From Mycolicibacterium chubuense NBB4 (GTDB lineage Bacteria > Actinomycetota > Actinomycetes > Mycobacteriales > Mycobacteriaceae), in contig NC_018027.1 in the NCBI RefSeq assembly GCF_000266905.1, positions 1,860,001-1,924,000 on the forward strand: a DNA stretch of 64,000 bases, in the 5' to 3' direction. The position numbers and the translations under genes were made by a program. Every line of letters starts with the position of its first letter. Position 1 is the first letter of the stretch. The notes beneath the pieces are model-generated. The model was given only the letters and a program-made list of their open reading frames with translations. It was not told the origin of the DNA and did no database searches. Shown in pieces: positions 14,228 to 23,138 of this stretch.

Positions 14228-14380
14228 ATGAGTCACTGGATCTCGCGATTGGCCCAACGGCTGGCCGATCTCTACTACCTGCCCCCGATGGGCGGCATGA
14301 TCGACGACCGGGATGCCGACGCTCGCCGTATGCGTGCCGACCTCGACGCGATACGGATGCACTTCCCGGACCACGCGTGA
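14228..14380 (+). CDS. Small 50-residue protein coupled to the YczE gene
   Basis: Predicted soluble protein of 50 residues with an amphipathic N-terminus (SHWISRLAQRLADLYYLP), a glycine turn (PMGGMIDD) and a charged helix (RDADARRMRADLDAIR). No known domain was recognised. The stop overlaps the yczE GTG by 4 bases (GTGA), pointing to translational coupling. No good ribosome-binding site precedes the ATG; a 7-codon frame (14208-14231) ends on it. It may be a small partner or regulator of the membrane protein; that is inference. Confidence 0.6.
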   Translation: MSHWISRLAQRLADLYYLPPMGGMIDDRDADARRMRADLDAIRMHFPDHA

Positions 14381-15063
14381 GGCCCGTGCGGGCGCTGTCG
14401 CGCGGCACGACACTGATCGCCGGCCTCTGCGGCTACGGCGTCTCGATGGCGATGATGGTCCGCGCGGGACTGGGCCTCGACCCGTGGGATGTGTTCCACC
14501 AAGGGCTTTCGCTGTTGACCGGCATGACGATCGGCACCGCCTCGGCCCTCGTCGGCGTCGCGGTCCTGGTGGCGTGGATTCCGCTGCGGAACCGGCCCGG
14601 CGTCGGGACGGTCGCCAACGTCGCCGTCATCGCGATCACCGTCGACCTCGCGCTGGCGGTCATCCCCGCACCGGCGTCGCTGCCGGCCCGGGCGGCGATG
14701 CTGGTGGCGGCCGTCGTGCTCAACGCCGTCAGCACGGTCCTCTACATCGGTGCCGGACTCGGGCCCGGCCCGCGCGACGGGCTGATGACCGGGCTGGTGA
14801 TTCGCACCGGCGGTTCGGTTCGCCTGGTCCGCACCGTCATCGAGGTGACCGTGCTCGCGGTCGGCTGGCTGCTCGGCGGGACCGTCGGAGTCGGCACGGT
14901 GGTCTACGCCTTCGGCATCGGTCCACTGGTGGGGCTCTTCGTACGACTCATCCCCGACCGGCTGGTCGCCGTCAGCGGTTGGGCCGGTGTGCGGCCGGTG
15001 CGCATCACCGCCGATGATGGCAAGAGTGAGCAGCCGACACACACTGGAATCGCTGGCAGCTGA
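14377..15063 (+). CDS. YczE/YitT-family integral membrane protein
   Basis: Protein of 228 residues with five or six hydrophobic segments. GYGVSMAMMVRAGLGLDPWDVFHQGLS and the later GLGPGPRDGLMTGL are the repeated hallmark segments of YczE/YitT proteins. Function in this family is poorly defined; pairing with a MocR regulator is recurrent. GTG start overlapping the 50-residue gene by 4 bases. Its 3' end overlaps the following kinase gene by about 47 bases, so the three genes are probably one transcript. Confidence 0.85.
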   Translation: MRPVRALSRGTTLIAGLCGYGVSMAMMVRAGLGLDPWDVFHQGLSLLTGMTIGTASALVGVAVLVAWIPLRNRPGVGTVANVAVIAITVDLALAVIPAPASLPARAAMLVAAVVLNAVSTVLYIGAGLGPGPRDGLMTGLVIRTGGSVRLVRTVIEVTVLAVGWLLGGTVGVGTVVYAFGIGPLVGLFVRLIPDRLVAVSGWAGVRPVRITADDGKSEQPTHTGIAGS

Positions 15064-15691
15064 GGCCATCGCGCTCGGCGAGGGCCGACGGCGCGCCGTT
15101 CTCGGCATCGCCGGCACTCCGGGCGCAGGCAAGTCCACACTGGTGTCCCTGCTGCTGGAATCGATCACCGAGCGCCGCGGCGCCGGCTGGGCGGCGCACG
15201 TGCCGATGGACGGCTTCCACCTGGCCGACGATCAACTGCGCAGGCTCGGGCTCCTGGACCGCAAGGGCGCGCCCGAGACGTTCGACCCGGCGGGCTACGC
15301 GGTGCTGCTCGAGCGCGTGCACCGGGAAACGGACGCCGAGATCTACGCGCCGGGCTTCGACCGCCGTCTCGAGCAACCGCTGGCCGCGGCGCTGGCGGTG
15401 CCCGCCCACGCCCGGCTGGTCGTCACCGAGGGCAACTATCTGCTCGTGGATCACCCGCAGTGGGCGCGGGCGCGTCGCGCGATGGACCGGGTGTGGTTCG
15501 TCGCCGCCGACGAGCACAGCCGGGTGAACCGGTTGGTGGCCCGCCACGTCGAGTTCGGCAAGACAGCGGCGCAGGCGCAGGCGTGGGCGTCCGAGGTCGA
15601 CGCCCGCAACGCGGCCCTGGTGTCGGCGACCGCCGACGCCGCCGACCGGGTGATCGTCAACGGCGCGGACGGCTGGTCGATTTCGGCGTGA
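15017..15691 (+). CDS. P-loop kinase of the uridine kinase/PanK-like family
   Basis: Nucleoside/nucleotide-kinase-like protein (FrcK-type annotation in other bacteria), 224 residues. Walker A is GTPGAGKST near residue 29, followed by VPMDGFHLADDQLRRLG (catalytic Asp region) and the lid segment GAPETFDPAGY, then VVTEGNYLL and RLVARHVEFGKT. It should phosphorylate a small hydroxylated metabolite, but the substrate cannot be told from sequence. Start chosen at ATG 15017; ATG 15014 and GTG 15026 are alternatives, and the first two overlap the end of yczE. The order MocR, small protein, membrane protein, kinase suggests uptake and trapping of one compound. Confidence 0.8.
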   Translation: MARVSSRHTLESLAAEAIALGEGRRRAVLGIAGTPGAGKSTLVSLLLESITERRGAGWAAHVPMDGFHLADDQLRRLGLLDRKGAPETFDPAGYAVLLERVHRETDAEIYAPGFDRRLEQPLAAALAVPAHARLVVTEGNYLLVDHPQWARARRAMDRVWFVAADEHSRVNRLVARHVEFGKTAAQAQAWASEVDARNAALVSATADAADRVIVNGADGWSISA

Positions 15692-15704
15692 CTACGATGG
15701 GCGA

Positions 15705-16547
15705 GTGCCAGCCGAAGACACCGAAGCTGCCGACCCCGACCTGTTGATCGACTTCGCGAAGGTCACGCTGCGCCGCAACGGCCGGCTCCTGGTCGGACCG
15801 GTGACCTGGTCGGTGGAACTCGACGAGCGGTGGGTCGTGGTCGGCCCGAACGGTGCGGGCAAGACATCGTTGCTGCGCATCGCCGCGGCGATGGAACATC
15901 CCTCGTCGGGGACCGCATACGTCCTGGGCGAGCGCCTGGGCCGGGTCGACATGTCGGAACTGCGCTCCCGCGTCGGCCTCAGCAGCGCCGCCTTATCGCA
16001 ACGCGTGCCGGACGACGAGATAGTGCGCGACCTCGTGGTCTCCGCCGGCTATGCCGTCATGGGCCGGTGGCGTGAGCAGTACGACGAGCTCGATTACGAA
16101 CAGGCGCTCGACATGCTGGAGAGCGTCGGCGCCGAGCATCTCGCCGACCGCACCTTCGGCACGTTGTCCGAGGGCGAGCGCAAGCGGGTGCTGATCGCAC
16201 GCTCATTGATGACCGATCCGGAGCTACTGCTGCTCGACGAGCCTGCCGCCGGGCTGGACCTCGGCGGCCGCGAAGAGCTCGTCGCGCGATTGAGTGACCT
16301 GGCGGCAGACCCCGACGCGCCGGCGATGGTGCTGGTGACCCACCACGTCGAAGAGATCCCGCCTGGCTTCTCGCACTGCCTGATCCTGTCGGAGGGCACG
16401 GTGGTCGATTCCGGTCTGCTGACCGACGTGCTGACCTCCGAGAACCTGTCCACCGCGTTCGGCCAGTCGATTGCGCTGGACATCATCGACGGGCGGTATT
16501 TCGCCCGGCGCACCCGCAGCCGTGCCGCACACAGGAGACGTACGTGA
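15705..16547 (+). CDS. ABC transporter ATP-binding protein (Rv3041c-like)
   Basis: Single ATPase domain of 280 residues: Walker A GPNGAGKT (about residues 49-56), signature LSEGERKR, Walker [13 protein letters not shown] and H-loop VTHH. It resembles the YlmA/ModF-like group of stand-alone ATPases; no permease gene is adjacent, so its partner or even a transport role is unclear. GTG start. The stop overlaps the Nudix gene start by 4 bases (GTGA), so the following genes are cotranscribed with it. The gene order ABC-Nudix-echA17 matches M. tuberculosis Rv3041c-Rv3040c-Rv3039c. Confidence 0.9.
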   Translation: MPAEDTEAADPDLLIDFAKVTLRRNGRLLVGPVTWSVELDERWVVVGPNGAGKTSLLRIAAAMEHPSSGTAYVLGERLGRVDMSELRSRVGLSSAALSQRVPDDEIVRDLVVSAGYAVMGRWREQYDELDYEQALDMLESVGAEHLADRTFGTLSEGERKRVLIARSLMTDPELLLLDEPAAGLDLGGREELVARLSDLAADPDAPAMVLVTHHVEEIPPGFSHCLILSEGTVVDSGLLTDVLTSENLSTAFGQSIALDIIDGRYFARRTRSRAAHRRRT

Positions 16548-17371
16548 CCGACCCGTTGGTGCCGCGCCCCGCGGCGACCGTGATGCTCATCCGGGACACG
16601 CCCGAAGGCATCAAGGTCTTTCTGATGCGCCGCCACGCGGCGATGGACTTCGTCGCGGGTGTGATGGTGTTCCCAGGCGGTGGCGTCGACGACCGCGACC
16701 GCAACGCCGACGTCGCCTGGCACGGACCCGACCGGTCGTGGTGGGCCGGGCGGTTCGGCGTCGACGACGAGCTCGCCGAGGCTCTGGTGTGCGCCGCGGC
16801 ACGGGAGACGTTCGAGGAATCCGGCGTGCTGTTCGCCGGCGCTGCCGACGATCCGGACCTGCTGGTCGACGACGCGTCGGTGTATCGGGAGCAGCGCGCC
16901 GCGCTGGAGAACAGGTCGCTGTCGTTCGGCGAGTTCCTGCGCTCGGAGAAACTGGTGCTGCGCGCCGACCTATTGCGGCCCTGGGCCAACTGGGTCACCC
17001 CGAAGGAGGAGCGCACCCGCCGTTACGACACCTACTTCTTCGTCGGTGCGCTGCCGAGCGGCCAGCGCGCCGACGGCGACAACACCGAGACCGACAAGGC
17101 CGGCTGGGTGACCCCGCAGGCCGCGCTCGACGACTTCGCCGAGGGTCGCAGCTTCCTGCTCCCGCCGACGTGGACCCAGCTCGACTCACTCGACGGCCGC
17201 ACCGTGGCCGAGGTCCTCGCCCTGGAGCGGCAGATCGTCGCGATCGAACCGTCGCTGGCCGCTCAGGAAGGCGGGAACTGGGAGATCGAGTTCTTCAACA
17301 GCGACCGGTACAACGCCGCCCGCAACCGGCGCGCCCCGCAGGGCTACACCGACGGGGCACCGCGCGCGTGA
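16544..17371 (+). CDS. Nudix hydrolase (Rv3040c-like, NUDT19 type)
   Basis: Nudix-fold hydrolase of 275 residues. [13 protein letters not shown] opens the Nudix region and [13 protein letters not shown] carries the REXXEE core, but about 35 extra residues ([19 protein letters not shown]) separate the two halves. This split box is typical of NUDT19/RP2p-like enzymes, some of which act on CoA derivatives. The substrate here is not known. Overlaps its neighbours on both sides by 4 bases and sits next to an enoyl-CoA hydratase-like gene, in keeping with an acyl-CoA-related role (inference). Confidence 0.85.
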   Translation: MTDPLVPRPAATVMLIRDTPEGIKVFLMRRHAAMDFVAGVMVFPGGGVDDRDRNADVAWHGPDRSWWAGRFGVDDELAEALVCAAARETFEESGVLFAGAADDPDLLVDDASVYREQRAALENRSLSFGEFLRSEKLVLRADLLRPWANWVTPKEERTRRYDTYFFVGALPSGQRADGDNTETDKAGWVTPQAALDDFAEGRSFLLPPTWTQLDSLDGRTVAEVLALERQIVAIEPSLAAQEGGNWEIEFFNSDRYNAARNRRAPQGYTDGAPRA

Positions 17372-18027
17372 CCGAATTCGTCAGCGCCGTCGTCGGGGGC
17401 GGCGACGAGCGGGCGATCGCGACGCTGCTGCTGTCCCGCCCGCCGACCAATGCGCTGACCCGGCAGGTCTACCGGGAGATCGCCGAGGCCGCCGACGAGC
17501 TCGGCCGGCGGGACGACGTCGCGGCGGTCATCGTGTTCGGTGGCCACGAGATCTTCTCTGCGGGCGACGACATGCCCCAGTGGCGCACGCTGAACGCCGA
17601 CGAGGCCGCGCGGGCTGCTCAGGTCTGCCGGGAGGCCGTCGACGCGCTGGCCGCGCTGCCCAAACCGACCGTCGCCGCCGTCACCGGCTACGCGCTGGGT
17701 GCCGGCCTGACCCTGGCCCTGGCCGCGGACTGGCGGATCAGCGGCGACAACGCGAAGTTCGGCGCGACCGAGATCCTCGCCGGCCGGGCGCCCGCGGCCG
17801 GTGCGACGCAGCGGCTCTCCGCCGCCATCGCGGTCAGCAAGGCCAAGGACCTGGTGTTCAGCGGCCGCTTCGTCGATGCCCGGGAAGCGCTCGGGATGGG
17901 CCTGGTCGACGAGCTGGTGGCTCCCGACGGGGTCTACGACGCCGCGGTGTCCTGGGCGAGCCGGTTCCTCGAGTATCCGCCGGAGGTCCTGGCGGCGGCC
18001 AAGGCCGCCTTCGCCGACGGGCGATGA
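17368..18027 (+). CDS. echA17: Enoyl-CoA hydratase/isomerase family protein (EchA17-like)
   Basis: Crotonase-fold protein of 219 residues, shorter than classic enzymes. [11 protein letters not shown] and [16 protein letters not shown] supply the CoA-binding and oxyanion-hole segments. Of the two catalytic glutamates of crotonase, the second is kept (GATEI), while the first (GGGCEL in crotonase) is replaced by Thr (GAGLTL), so true hydratase activity is uncertain. GTG start overlapping the Nudix stop by 4 bases. In M. tuberculosis this position holds echA17 (Rv3039c). Confidence 0.85.
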   Translation: MTEFVSAVVGGGDERAIATLLLSRPPTNALTRQVYREIAEAADELGRRDDVAAVIVFGGHEIFSAGDDMPQWRTLNADEAARAAQVCREAVDALAALPKPTVAAVTGYALGAGLTLALAADWRISGDNAKFGATEILAGRAPAAGATQRLSAAIAVSKAKDLVFSGRFVDAREALGMGLVDELVAPDGVYDAAVSWASRFLEYPPEVLAAAKAAFADGR

Positions 18028-18070
18028 GGCCCCGATCGGAGAGCGGGCAAATGCCGTTAGGCTGCCCTGC

Positions 18071-19069
18071 ATGACGGAAACGAAGGAACCCGGCGCCCAC
18101 CCCGATGTCGCGGTCCCGGCTCCGACGCCTCACGCGACCAAGGAGCAGGTCGAAGCTGCGATGCACGACTCCAAGCTGGCCCAGGTGCTCTACCACGACT
18201 GGGAGGCCGAGACCTACGACGACAAGTGGTCGATCTCCTATGACCAGCGCTGCGTCGACTACGCACGCGGCCGCTTCGATGCGGCGGTGCCCGAAGAGGT
18301 GCAGCGGGAGCTGCCCTACGACCGCGCGCTCGAGCTGGGCTGCGGCACCGGGTTCTTCCTGCTGAACCTCATCCAGGCCGGGGTTGCGCGCCGGGGCTCG
18401 GTCACCGACCTGTCGCCGGGCATGGTGAAGGTCGCGACCCGCAACGGGCAGTCGCTCGGACTGGACATCGACGGACGTGTCGCCGACGCCGAGGGCATCC
18501 CGTACGACGACAACACCTTCGATCTGGTGGTCGGCCACGCCGTGCTGCACCACATCCCCGACGTCGAGCTGTCGCTGCGCGAGGTCGTGCGAGTGCTCAA
18601 GCCCGGCGGGCGGTTCGTGTTCGCCGGCGAGCCGACCACCGTCGGCAACCGCTATGCGCGCGAATTATCAACGCTCACATGGCATGTCGCGACCAGCGTC
18701 ACAAAGATCCCGATGCTGGCCGACTGGCGCCGGCCGCAGTCCGAGCTGGACGAGTCCTCCCGCGCGGCCGCGCTGGAGGCCGTCGTCGACCTGCACACCT
18801 TCGAGCCCGCCGAGCTGGAACGGATGGCCGCCAACGCCGGTGCGGTCGAGGTGCGCACGGCCAGCGAGGAATTCACCGCGGCGATGCTCGGCTGGCCCAT
18901 CCGCACCTTCGAAGCCGCTGTGCCCGCGGGCCGGTTGGGTTGGGGCTGGGCGAGATTCGCGTTCGGCAGCTGGACGACGCTGTCCTGGGTGGACGCGAAC
19001 GTCTGGCGGCGCGTCGTGCCGAAGGGCTGGTTCTACAACGTCATGGTGACGGGGGTCAAGCCGTCGTAG
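18071..19069 (+). CDS. SAM-dependent methyltransferase (Rv3038c-like)
   Basis: Class I methyltransferase of 332 residues: SAM motif I LELGCGTGFF at about residues 97-106, acidic motif II region TDLSPGMV, and VVGHAVLHHIPD followed by VLKPGGRFVFAGEP. A long C-terminal extension (about residues 205-332) is specific to the Rv3038c group. ATG at 18071; the upstream in-frame region has no family similarity. The substrate is unknown. It precedes a second methyltransferase-like gene with no gap. Confidence 0.88.
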   Translation: MTETKEPGAHPDVAVPAPTPHATKEQVEAAMHDSKLAQVLYHDWEAETYDDKWSISYDQRCVDYARGRFDAAVPEEVQRELPYDRALELGCGTGFFLLNLIQAGVARRGSVTDLSPGMVKVATRNGQSLGLDIDGRVADAEGIPYDDNTFDLVVGHAVLHHIPDVELSLREVVRVLKPGGRFVFAGEPTTVGNRYARELSTLTWHVATSVTKIPMLADWRRPQSELDESSRAAALEAVVDLHTFEPAELERMAANAGAVEVRTASEEFTAAMLGWPIRTFEAAVPAGRLGWGWARFAFGSWTTLSWVDANVWRRVVPKGWFYNVMVTGVKPS

Positions 19070-19131
19070 CGTTCACCCTCGACGATGTCCGCTATCTCCG
19101 CAGCGATGCGGGACGGCTCGCACTCGCCGAG

Positions 19132-20241
19132 GTGGCGCGCTACCGGCTGACCGACGCCTCCCTGGTCGCCGACATCGCCTCTGCGCGGCGGCGTTTCGCC
19201 GAGCGTTCCGCGATCCTGGTGGAAACGGTGCTGTTGCGGCGCCGAGCGGCGGCCAAATTGCGCGGCGCCGAGGACTGGTTGTTCACCGACGAGGCCCTGC
19301 AGCAGGCCACGGCGCAGGCCGTCGCCGAGCATCGGGCGCGTCGGCTGGCCGGCGCCGTGGTGCACGACGCGACGTGTTCCATCGGTACCGAGCTTGCCGC
19401 GCTTGCCTTTTCGGCTGAGCTCGTCGTGGGCAGCGACATCGACCCGGTGCGGCTGGCGATGGCCCGGCACAACCTGGAGTCGGCCGGGGCTCGGGTGATG
19501 CTCTGCCGCGCCGACGCGCTGCATCCGGTGACCCGCGACGCGGTGGTCCTCGTCGACCCCGCGCGCCGCACCGGATCGCGGCGCCGGTTCGATCCGCGCG
19601 CGTACCAGCCACCGCTCGACGAGCTGCTCGGGGTGCTGGCCGTCCGTGACTACGCCGTGAAGTGCGCTCCCGGAATCGATTTCGCCGCGGTCGCGCAGAT
19701 GGGGTTCGACGGCGAGGTGGAGGTGACCTCGCTGTCGGGCAGCGTGCGCGAAGCGTGTCTGTGGTCACCAGGCCTGGCCCGTGCCGGGGTCCGCCGCCGT
19801 GCGACGCTGCTCGACACCGGTGAACAGCTCACCGACGCCGATCCCGGCGACTGTGCCGTGGCGCCGGCCGGCCGGTGGATCATCGACCCCGACGGCGCGG
19901 TGGTGCGCGCCGGACTGGTCCGTCATTACGCGGCGCGCCACGGCCTGTGGCAACTCGATCCGGACATCGCCTACCTGTCCGGCGACCGGCTCCCCGAGGG
20001 CGTCCGCGGCTTCGAGGTGCTCGAGCAACTCCCGTTCGGCGAACGGCACCTGCGGCAGGCGCTTTCGGCCAGAGAGGTCGGCGCCACGGAGATCCTCGTC
20101 CGCGGCGTCGACGTCGACCCCGACGTGTTGCGCTCCCGGCTGCGGCTGCGCGGCCCGGCGCAGGCGTCGGTGGTCGTCACCCGGCTCGGATCCGGGGCGG
20201 CAAGCCGGGCAACGGCATTCATATGTCGCCCGTCACGTTGA
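19132..20241 (+). CDS. THUMP-like / class I SAM-dependent methyltransferase (Rv3037c-like)
   Basis: HDATCSIGTELAALA is the SAM-binding motif, VGSDIDPVRLAMARHN motif II, and VDPARRTGSRRRFDP the catalytic region. The C-terminal part (GDRLPEGVRGFEVLEQLPFGERHLR) is the THUMP-like domain. Family similarity seems to begin about 20 codons earlier (FTLDDVRYLRSDAG, from about 19072), but no ATG, GTG or TTG lies in frame there; the first standard start is GTG 19132. Translation may begin at a rare codon overlapping the upstream stop. The Rv3037c homologue has been proposed to act in methylglucose lipopolysaccharide synthesis. Confidence 0.8.
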   Translation: MARYRLTDASLVADIASARRRFAERSAILVETVLLRRRAAAKLRGAEDWLFTDEALQQATAQAVAEHRARRLAGAVVHDATCSIGTELAALAFSAELVVGSDIDPVRLAMARHNLESAGARVMLCRADALHPVTRDAVVLVDPARRTGSRRRFDPRAYQPPLDELLGVLAVRDYAVKCAPGIDFAAVAQMGFDGEVEVTSLSGSVREACLWSPGLARAGVRRRATLLDTGEQLTDADPGDCAVAPAGRWIIDPDGAVVRAGLVRHYAARHGLWQLDPDIAYLSGDRLPEGVRGFEVLEQLPFGERHLRQALSAREVGATEILVRGVDVDPDVLRSRLRLRGPAQASVVVTRLGSGAASRATAFICRPSR

Positions 20242-20321
20242 TCGCTCACGTACCCTGGCTGTGAATCATCTGAAACCCGCGCCTGTCGTCCGAAGGGCGC
20301 CGACCACGAGGACGTCCGACG

Positions 20322-21011
20322 ATGCGCATTCTCGCCGCTACTCTGCTGGCAGCCGGTGTCCTGGCGGGCGTCGCCGCCACGCCCGCGGCCGCTGCTCAGC
20401 CGGCGTGCACCGATCTCGGCGGCACGGTCGACGCCCAGCAGATCTGCCACGTCCACGTCGACAACCCGACCTACCGGCTCGATTACACCTTCCCGGCCGA
20501 CTATCCCGACCAGCAGGCGCTGATCGGCTACCTCACCCAGACTCGCGACGGCTTCGTCAACGTGGCCGAGATGCCCGGGCAGTGGAACCTGCCATATGTC
20601 CTGGACGGCAAGGGAACCGGCTATCGGACCGGGCCCGACGACGGCGGGACCCGCAGCGTGGTGTTCGAGGTCTACGAGAACGTCGGCGGTGCTCGGCCGC
20701 AGACGTGGTACAAGGCGTTCAACTGGGACGTCGTCAAGAAGGCCCCGATCACCTTCGACACGCTCTTCAAGCCCGGTACCCGGCCGCTGGACGTGATCTT
20801 CCCGATCGTGCAGTCCGAGGTGTCGCGCCAGCTGGGTGTCGACTCGCCGATCTCACCGGCCGACGGCCTGGATCCGGCCAAGTATCAGGAGTTCGCGCTG
20901 ACCGACGATTCGGTGATCTTCTTCTTCGGCCAGGGCGAGGTCATGGCCGGCGCCGGGGGAGCGCTCCAGGCGACGGTCCCGCGGTCGGCGATCGCCGACC
21001 TGCTCGCCTGA
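20322..21011 (+). CDS. Secreted RsiV/DUF3298-type protein (TB22.2-like, Rv3036c)
   Basis: Exported protein of 229 residues with a Sec signal peptide (MRILAATLLAAGVLAGVAAT) and probable cleavage after PAAAA near residue 26. The mature part has one cysteine pair (PACTDL and QICHVHV) and a C-terminal DUF3298-like domain ending FALTDDSVIFFFGQGEV. M. tuberculosis TB22.2 (Rv3036c) is a secreted antigen of the same type; its function is not settled. ATG start. Convergent with the PQQ-like lipoprotein gene, 7 bases apart. Confidence 0.85.
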   Translation: MRILAATLLAAGVLAGVAATPAAAAQPACTDLGGTVDAQQICHVHVDNPTYRLDYTFPADYPDQQALIGYLTQTRDGFVNVAEMPGQWNLPYVLDGKGTGYRTGPDDGGTRSVVFEVYENVGGARPQTWYKAFNWDVVKKAPITFDTLFKPGTRPLDVIFPIVQSEVSRQLGVDSPISPADGLDPAKYQEFALTDDSVIFFFGQGEVMAGAGGALQATVPRSAIADLLA

Positions 21012-21018
21012 GCCCCGG

Positions 21019-22299
21019 TCACGCCGGCACGAAGCCGTACACCTGCCCGTCACTGGTTGCGGCGATCACGCGGCGGTCGTGGCCGATCGACACCCCCACC
21101 GGCCAGCCGGTCGCGTTGGGGAGGCGGTAGCGGTTCAGTGTGTGCCCGTCGCCCAGGTCGAACACGATCAGGGCCAACCCGTTGTCGGCGTCCGCGACGA
21201 CGGTGTAACCGACCCCGGCCAGGCTCGAGCTCGACAACGGGTTCGTGTCGTCGCGGCTCCACAGCTTCTCGCCCTGGTCGCCGGTGTCGCGTACCGCGGT
21301 CAGGCGGGCGCCCGGCCCGCCGCCGGCGAGGATCAGGCCGGTGGGCGAGACCGACGGCGGAGTCTGGGCCAGGTAATCCAGCGGGACGGACCATTTCACG
21401 GAACCGTCGGCGGTGTTGAGCGCCCAGAGCTTCTTGTCGCGACCGTTGACGTACACCGTCGCCCCGTCGGCGGACAGCACGGGACTGGCCAGCGGACCGC
21501 CGCCCACGGCGTCGCTGGTCCACTCCCGGGTCAGCGAGGGCGTGTCGCCGGACCGGTAGCGCAGGCCGACGACCTTCGGCGCGTCGGCGCCGGGCTCCCA
21601 CAGCGTCACGACCACGATGCCGGTGGCGTCCGAGAACGCCGGTGCGGCGGCGACGGGACAGCCGCGGGCGCCCAGCCGGCAGTCGTCGAGGCCGCGTTCG
21701 GAGTCCTTCGGATCGACGCCGGCCACCAGATCCAGCGACGTGCCGTCCACGGTGCCGCGGTGGGCGTCGAATATGAGCACCTGGCCGAGGTGGGTGACGA
21801 CGAGCAGATGCCCCGGCGACAGGAACCGCATGGTCATCGGCATCCCGATCACCGGTCGGCGCCACCGGAACCACTGCGTGGTCGGAAAGGACTGCACCAG
21901 GCCCGGCTGGCCGATGTAGAGGTTGTCGAAGCCGTCGAACAGGGGACTGGCGAAGCCGCCGCCCTGATACAGCCGGGTGCACCAGCGCTGGCGGGCGTGG
22001 TTGTCGGTCTCCCAGACCATCAGCGAGCAACCGGTGCCGGTCTGCCCGTTGGCGGCCAGATAGTCTCCGGACCCCAGCGCGACCTGCGCGGCCAGCGTGC
22101 CTTTCACCGAGCGCGCCCACTCCAGCCGCAGCGCATCGGCGCCGTTGACCGGGGAGTAGCTGCTGTTGGCCGCATCCGCGTACTGCGCGGACCAGCCGGT
22201 GGCCGCCCGGGCGTCGACCCAGGAGTCGGTGGTGCCGCAGCCGGCAAGCGGGCCGGCGATCAGCGCCGTCGCGGCCAGCACGATGATTCGCCGGAGCAC
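21019..22299 (-). CDS. PQQ-like beta-propeller lipoprotein (Rv3035-like)
   Basis: Lipoprotein of 426 residues: lipobox GPLAGC with C21 as lipidated cysteine, then repeated beta-propeller blades containing signatures such as KLWALNTADGSVKWSVPL. The predicted location is the outer face of the membrane; the ligand or enzymatic role is unknown. GTG start 22299, with AGAAGGG about 6 bases upstream. Divergent from the acyltransferase gene across 100 bases in which no clear operator was seen. Confidence 0.87.
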   Translation of the reverse strand: MLRRIIVLAATALIAGPLAGCGTTDSWVDARAATGWSAQYADAANSSYSPVNGADALRLEWARSVKGTLAAQVALGSGDYLAANGQTGTGCSLMVWETDNHARQRWCTRLYQGGGFASPLFDGFDNLYIGQPGLVQSFPTTQWFRWRRPVIGMPMTMRFLSPGHLLVVTHLGQVLIFDAHRGTVDGTSLDLVAGVDPKDSERGLDDCRLGARGCPVAAAPAFSDATGIVVVTLWEPGADAPKVVGLRYRSGDTPSLTREWTSDAVGGGPLASPVLSADGATVYVNGRDKKLWALNTADGSVKWSVPLDYLAQTPPSVSPTGLILAGGGPGARLTAVRDTGDQGEKLWSRDDTNPLSSSSLAGVGYTVVADADNGLALIVFDLGDGHTLNRYRLPNATGWPVGVSIGHDRRVIAATSDGQVYGFVPA

Positions 22300-22399
22300 A
22301 GCATCCCTTCTGATTCCTCGAAGCGGACCTCGGGTTGTTCGTCGAGCCCACGTGAGGGTAACCGTTCACCCACCCCGTGCTCGCGTAGGCTTTCCGGCC

Positions 22400-23137
22400 A
22401 TGACGACGATGTGGGGTGCGCCGCTGCACAAACGCTGGCGAGGCTCACGGTTGCGGGATCCGCGTCAGGCCGACTTCCTCACGCTGGCCTCGCTGAAGTG
22501 GGTGCTCGCCAACCGCGCCTACACGCCGTGGTATCTGGTTCGGTACTGGCGGTTGCTGAAGTTCAAGCTGGCCAATCCGCACATCATCACCCGGGGCATG
22601 GTTTTCCTGGGCAAGGAAGTCGAGATCCAGGCGACGCCGGAACTCTCGCAGATGGAGATCGGCCGGTGGGTGCACATCGGCGACAAGAACACCATCCGTT
22701 GTCACGAAGGGTCGCTGCGCATCGGCGACAAGGTGGTGCTCGGCCGCGACAACGTCATCAACACCTACCTCGACATCGAGCTGGGGGACTCGGTGCTGAT
22801 GGCCGACTGGTGCTACATCTGCGACTTCGACCACCGGATGGACAGCATCGAGCTACCCATCAAGGACCAGGGCATCGTCAAGGGCCCGGTGCGGATCGGG
22901 CCCGACACCTGGGTGGGCGTCAAGGTGACCGTATTGCGCAACACCACCATCGGGCGGGGTTGCGTCCTGGGGTCGCACGCCGTGGTCCGCGGTGACATCC
23001 CGGATTTCTCGATCGCGGTCGGCGCGCCCGCCAAGGTGGTCAAGAACCGCAAGCTGTCCTGGGAGACGTCGGCGGCCCAGCGCGCCGAGCTGGCGGCGGC
23101 GCTGGCCGACATCGAACGGAAAAAAGCCTCCCGCTGA
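22400..23137 (+). CDS. Left-handed beta-helix acyltransferase (Rv3034c-like)
   Basis: Hexapeptide-repeat transferase of 245 residues; the repeats (IGDKNTIRC, IGDKVVLGRD, IGPDTWVGVKVTV, IGRGCVLGSHAVV) run from about residue 88 to 205 and end in the usual VGAPAKVVK. It likely moves an acyl or acetyl group from CoA to a sugar. In M. tuberculosis Rv3034c lies in the methylglucose lipopolysaccharide cluster and is a candidate for acylating that polymer. ATG at 22400. Convergent with the ArsR gene, one base apart. Confidence 0.88.
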   Translation: MTTMWGAPLHKRWRGSRLRDPRQADFLTLASLKWVLANRAYTPWYLVRYWRLLKFKLANPHIITRGMVFLGKEVEIQATPELSQMEIGRWVHIGDKNTIRCHEGSLRIGDKVVLGRDNVINTYLDIELGDSVLMADWCYICDFDHRMDSIELPIKDQGIVKGPVRIGPDTWVGVKVTVLRNTTIGRGCVLGSHAVVRGDIPDFSIAVGAPAKVVKNRKLSWETSAAQRAELAAALADIERKKASR

Positions 23138-23138
23138 C

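Noticed and set aside
14208..14231. Seven-codon upstream frame ending on the 50-residue gene start
   Set aside because: Too short, and no ribosome-binding site; likely chance, though it overlaps the ATG as ATGA.
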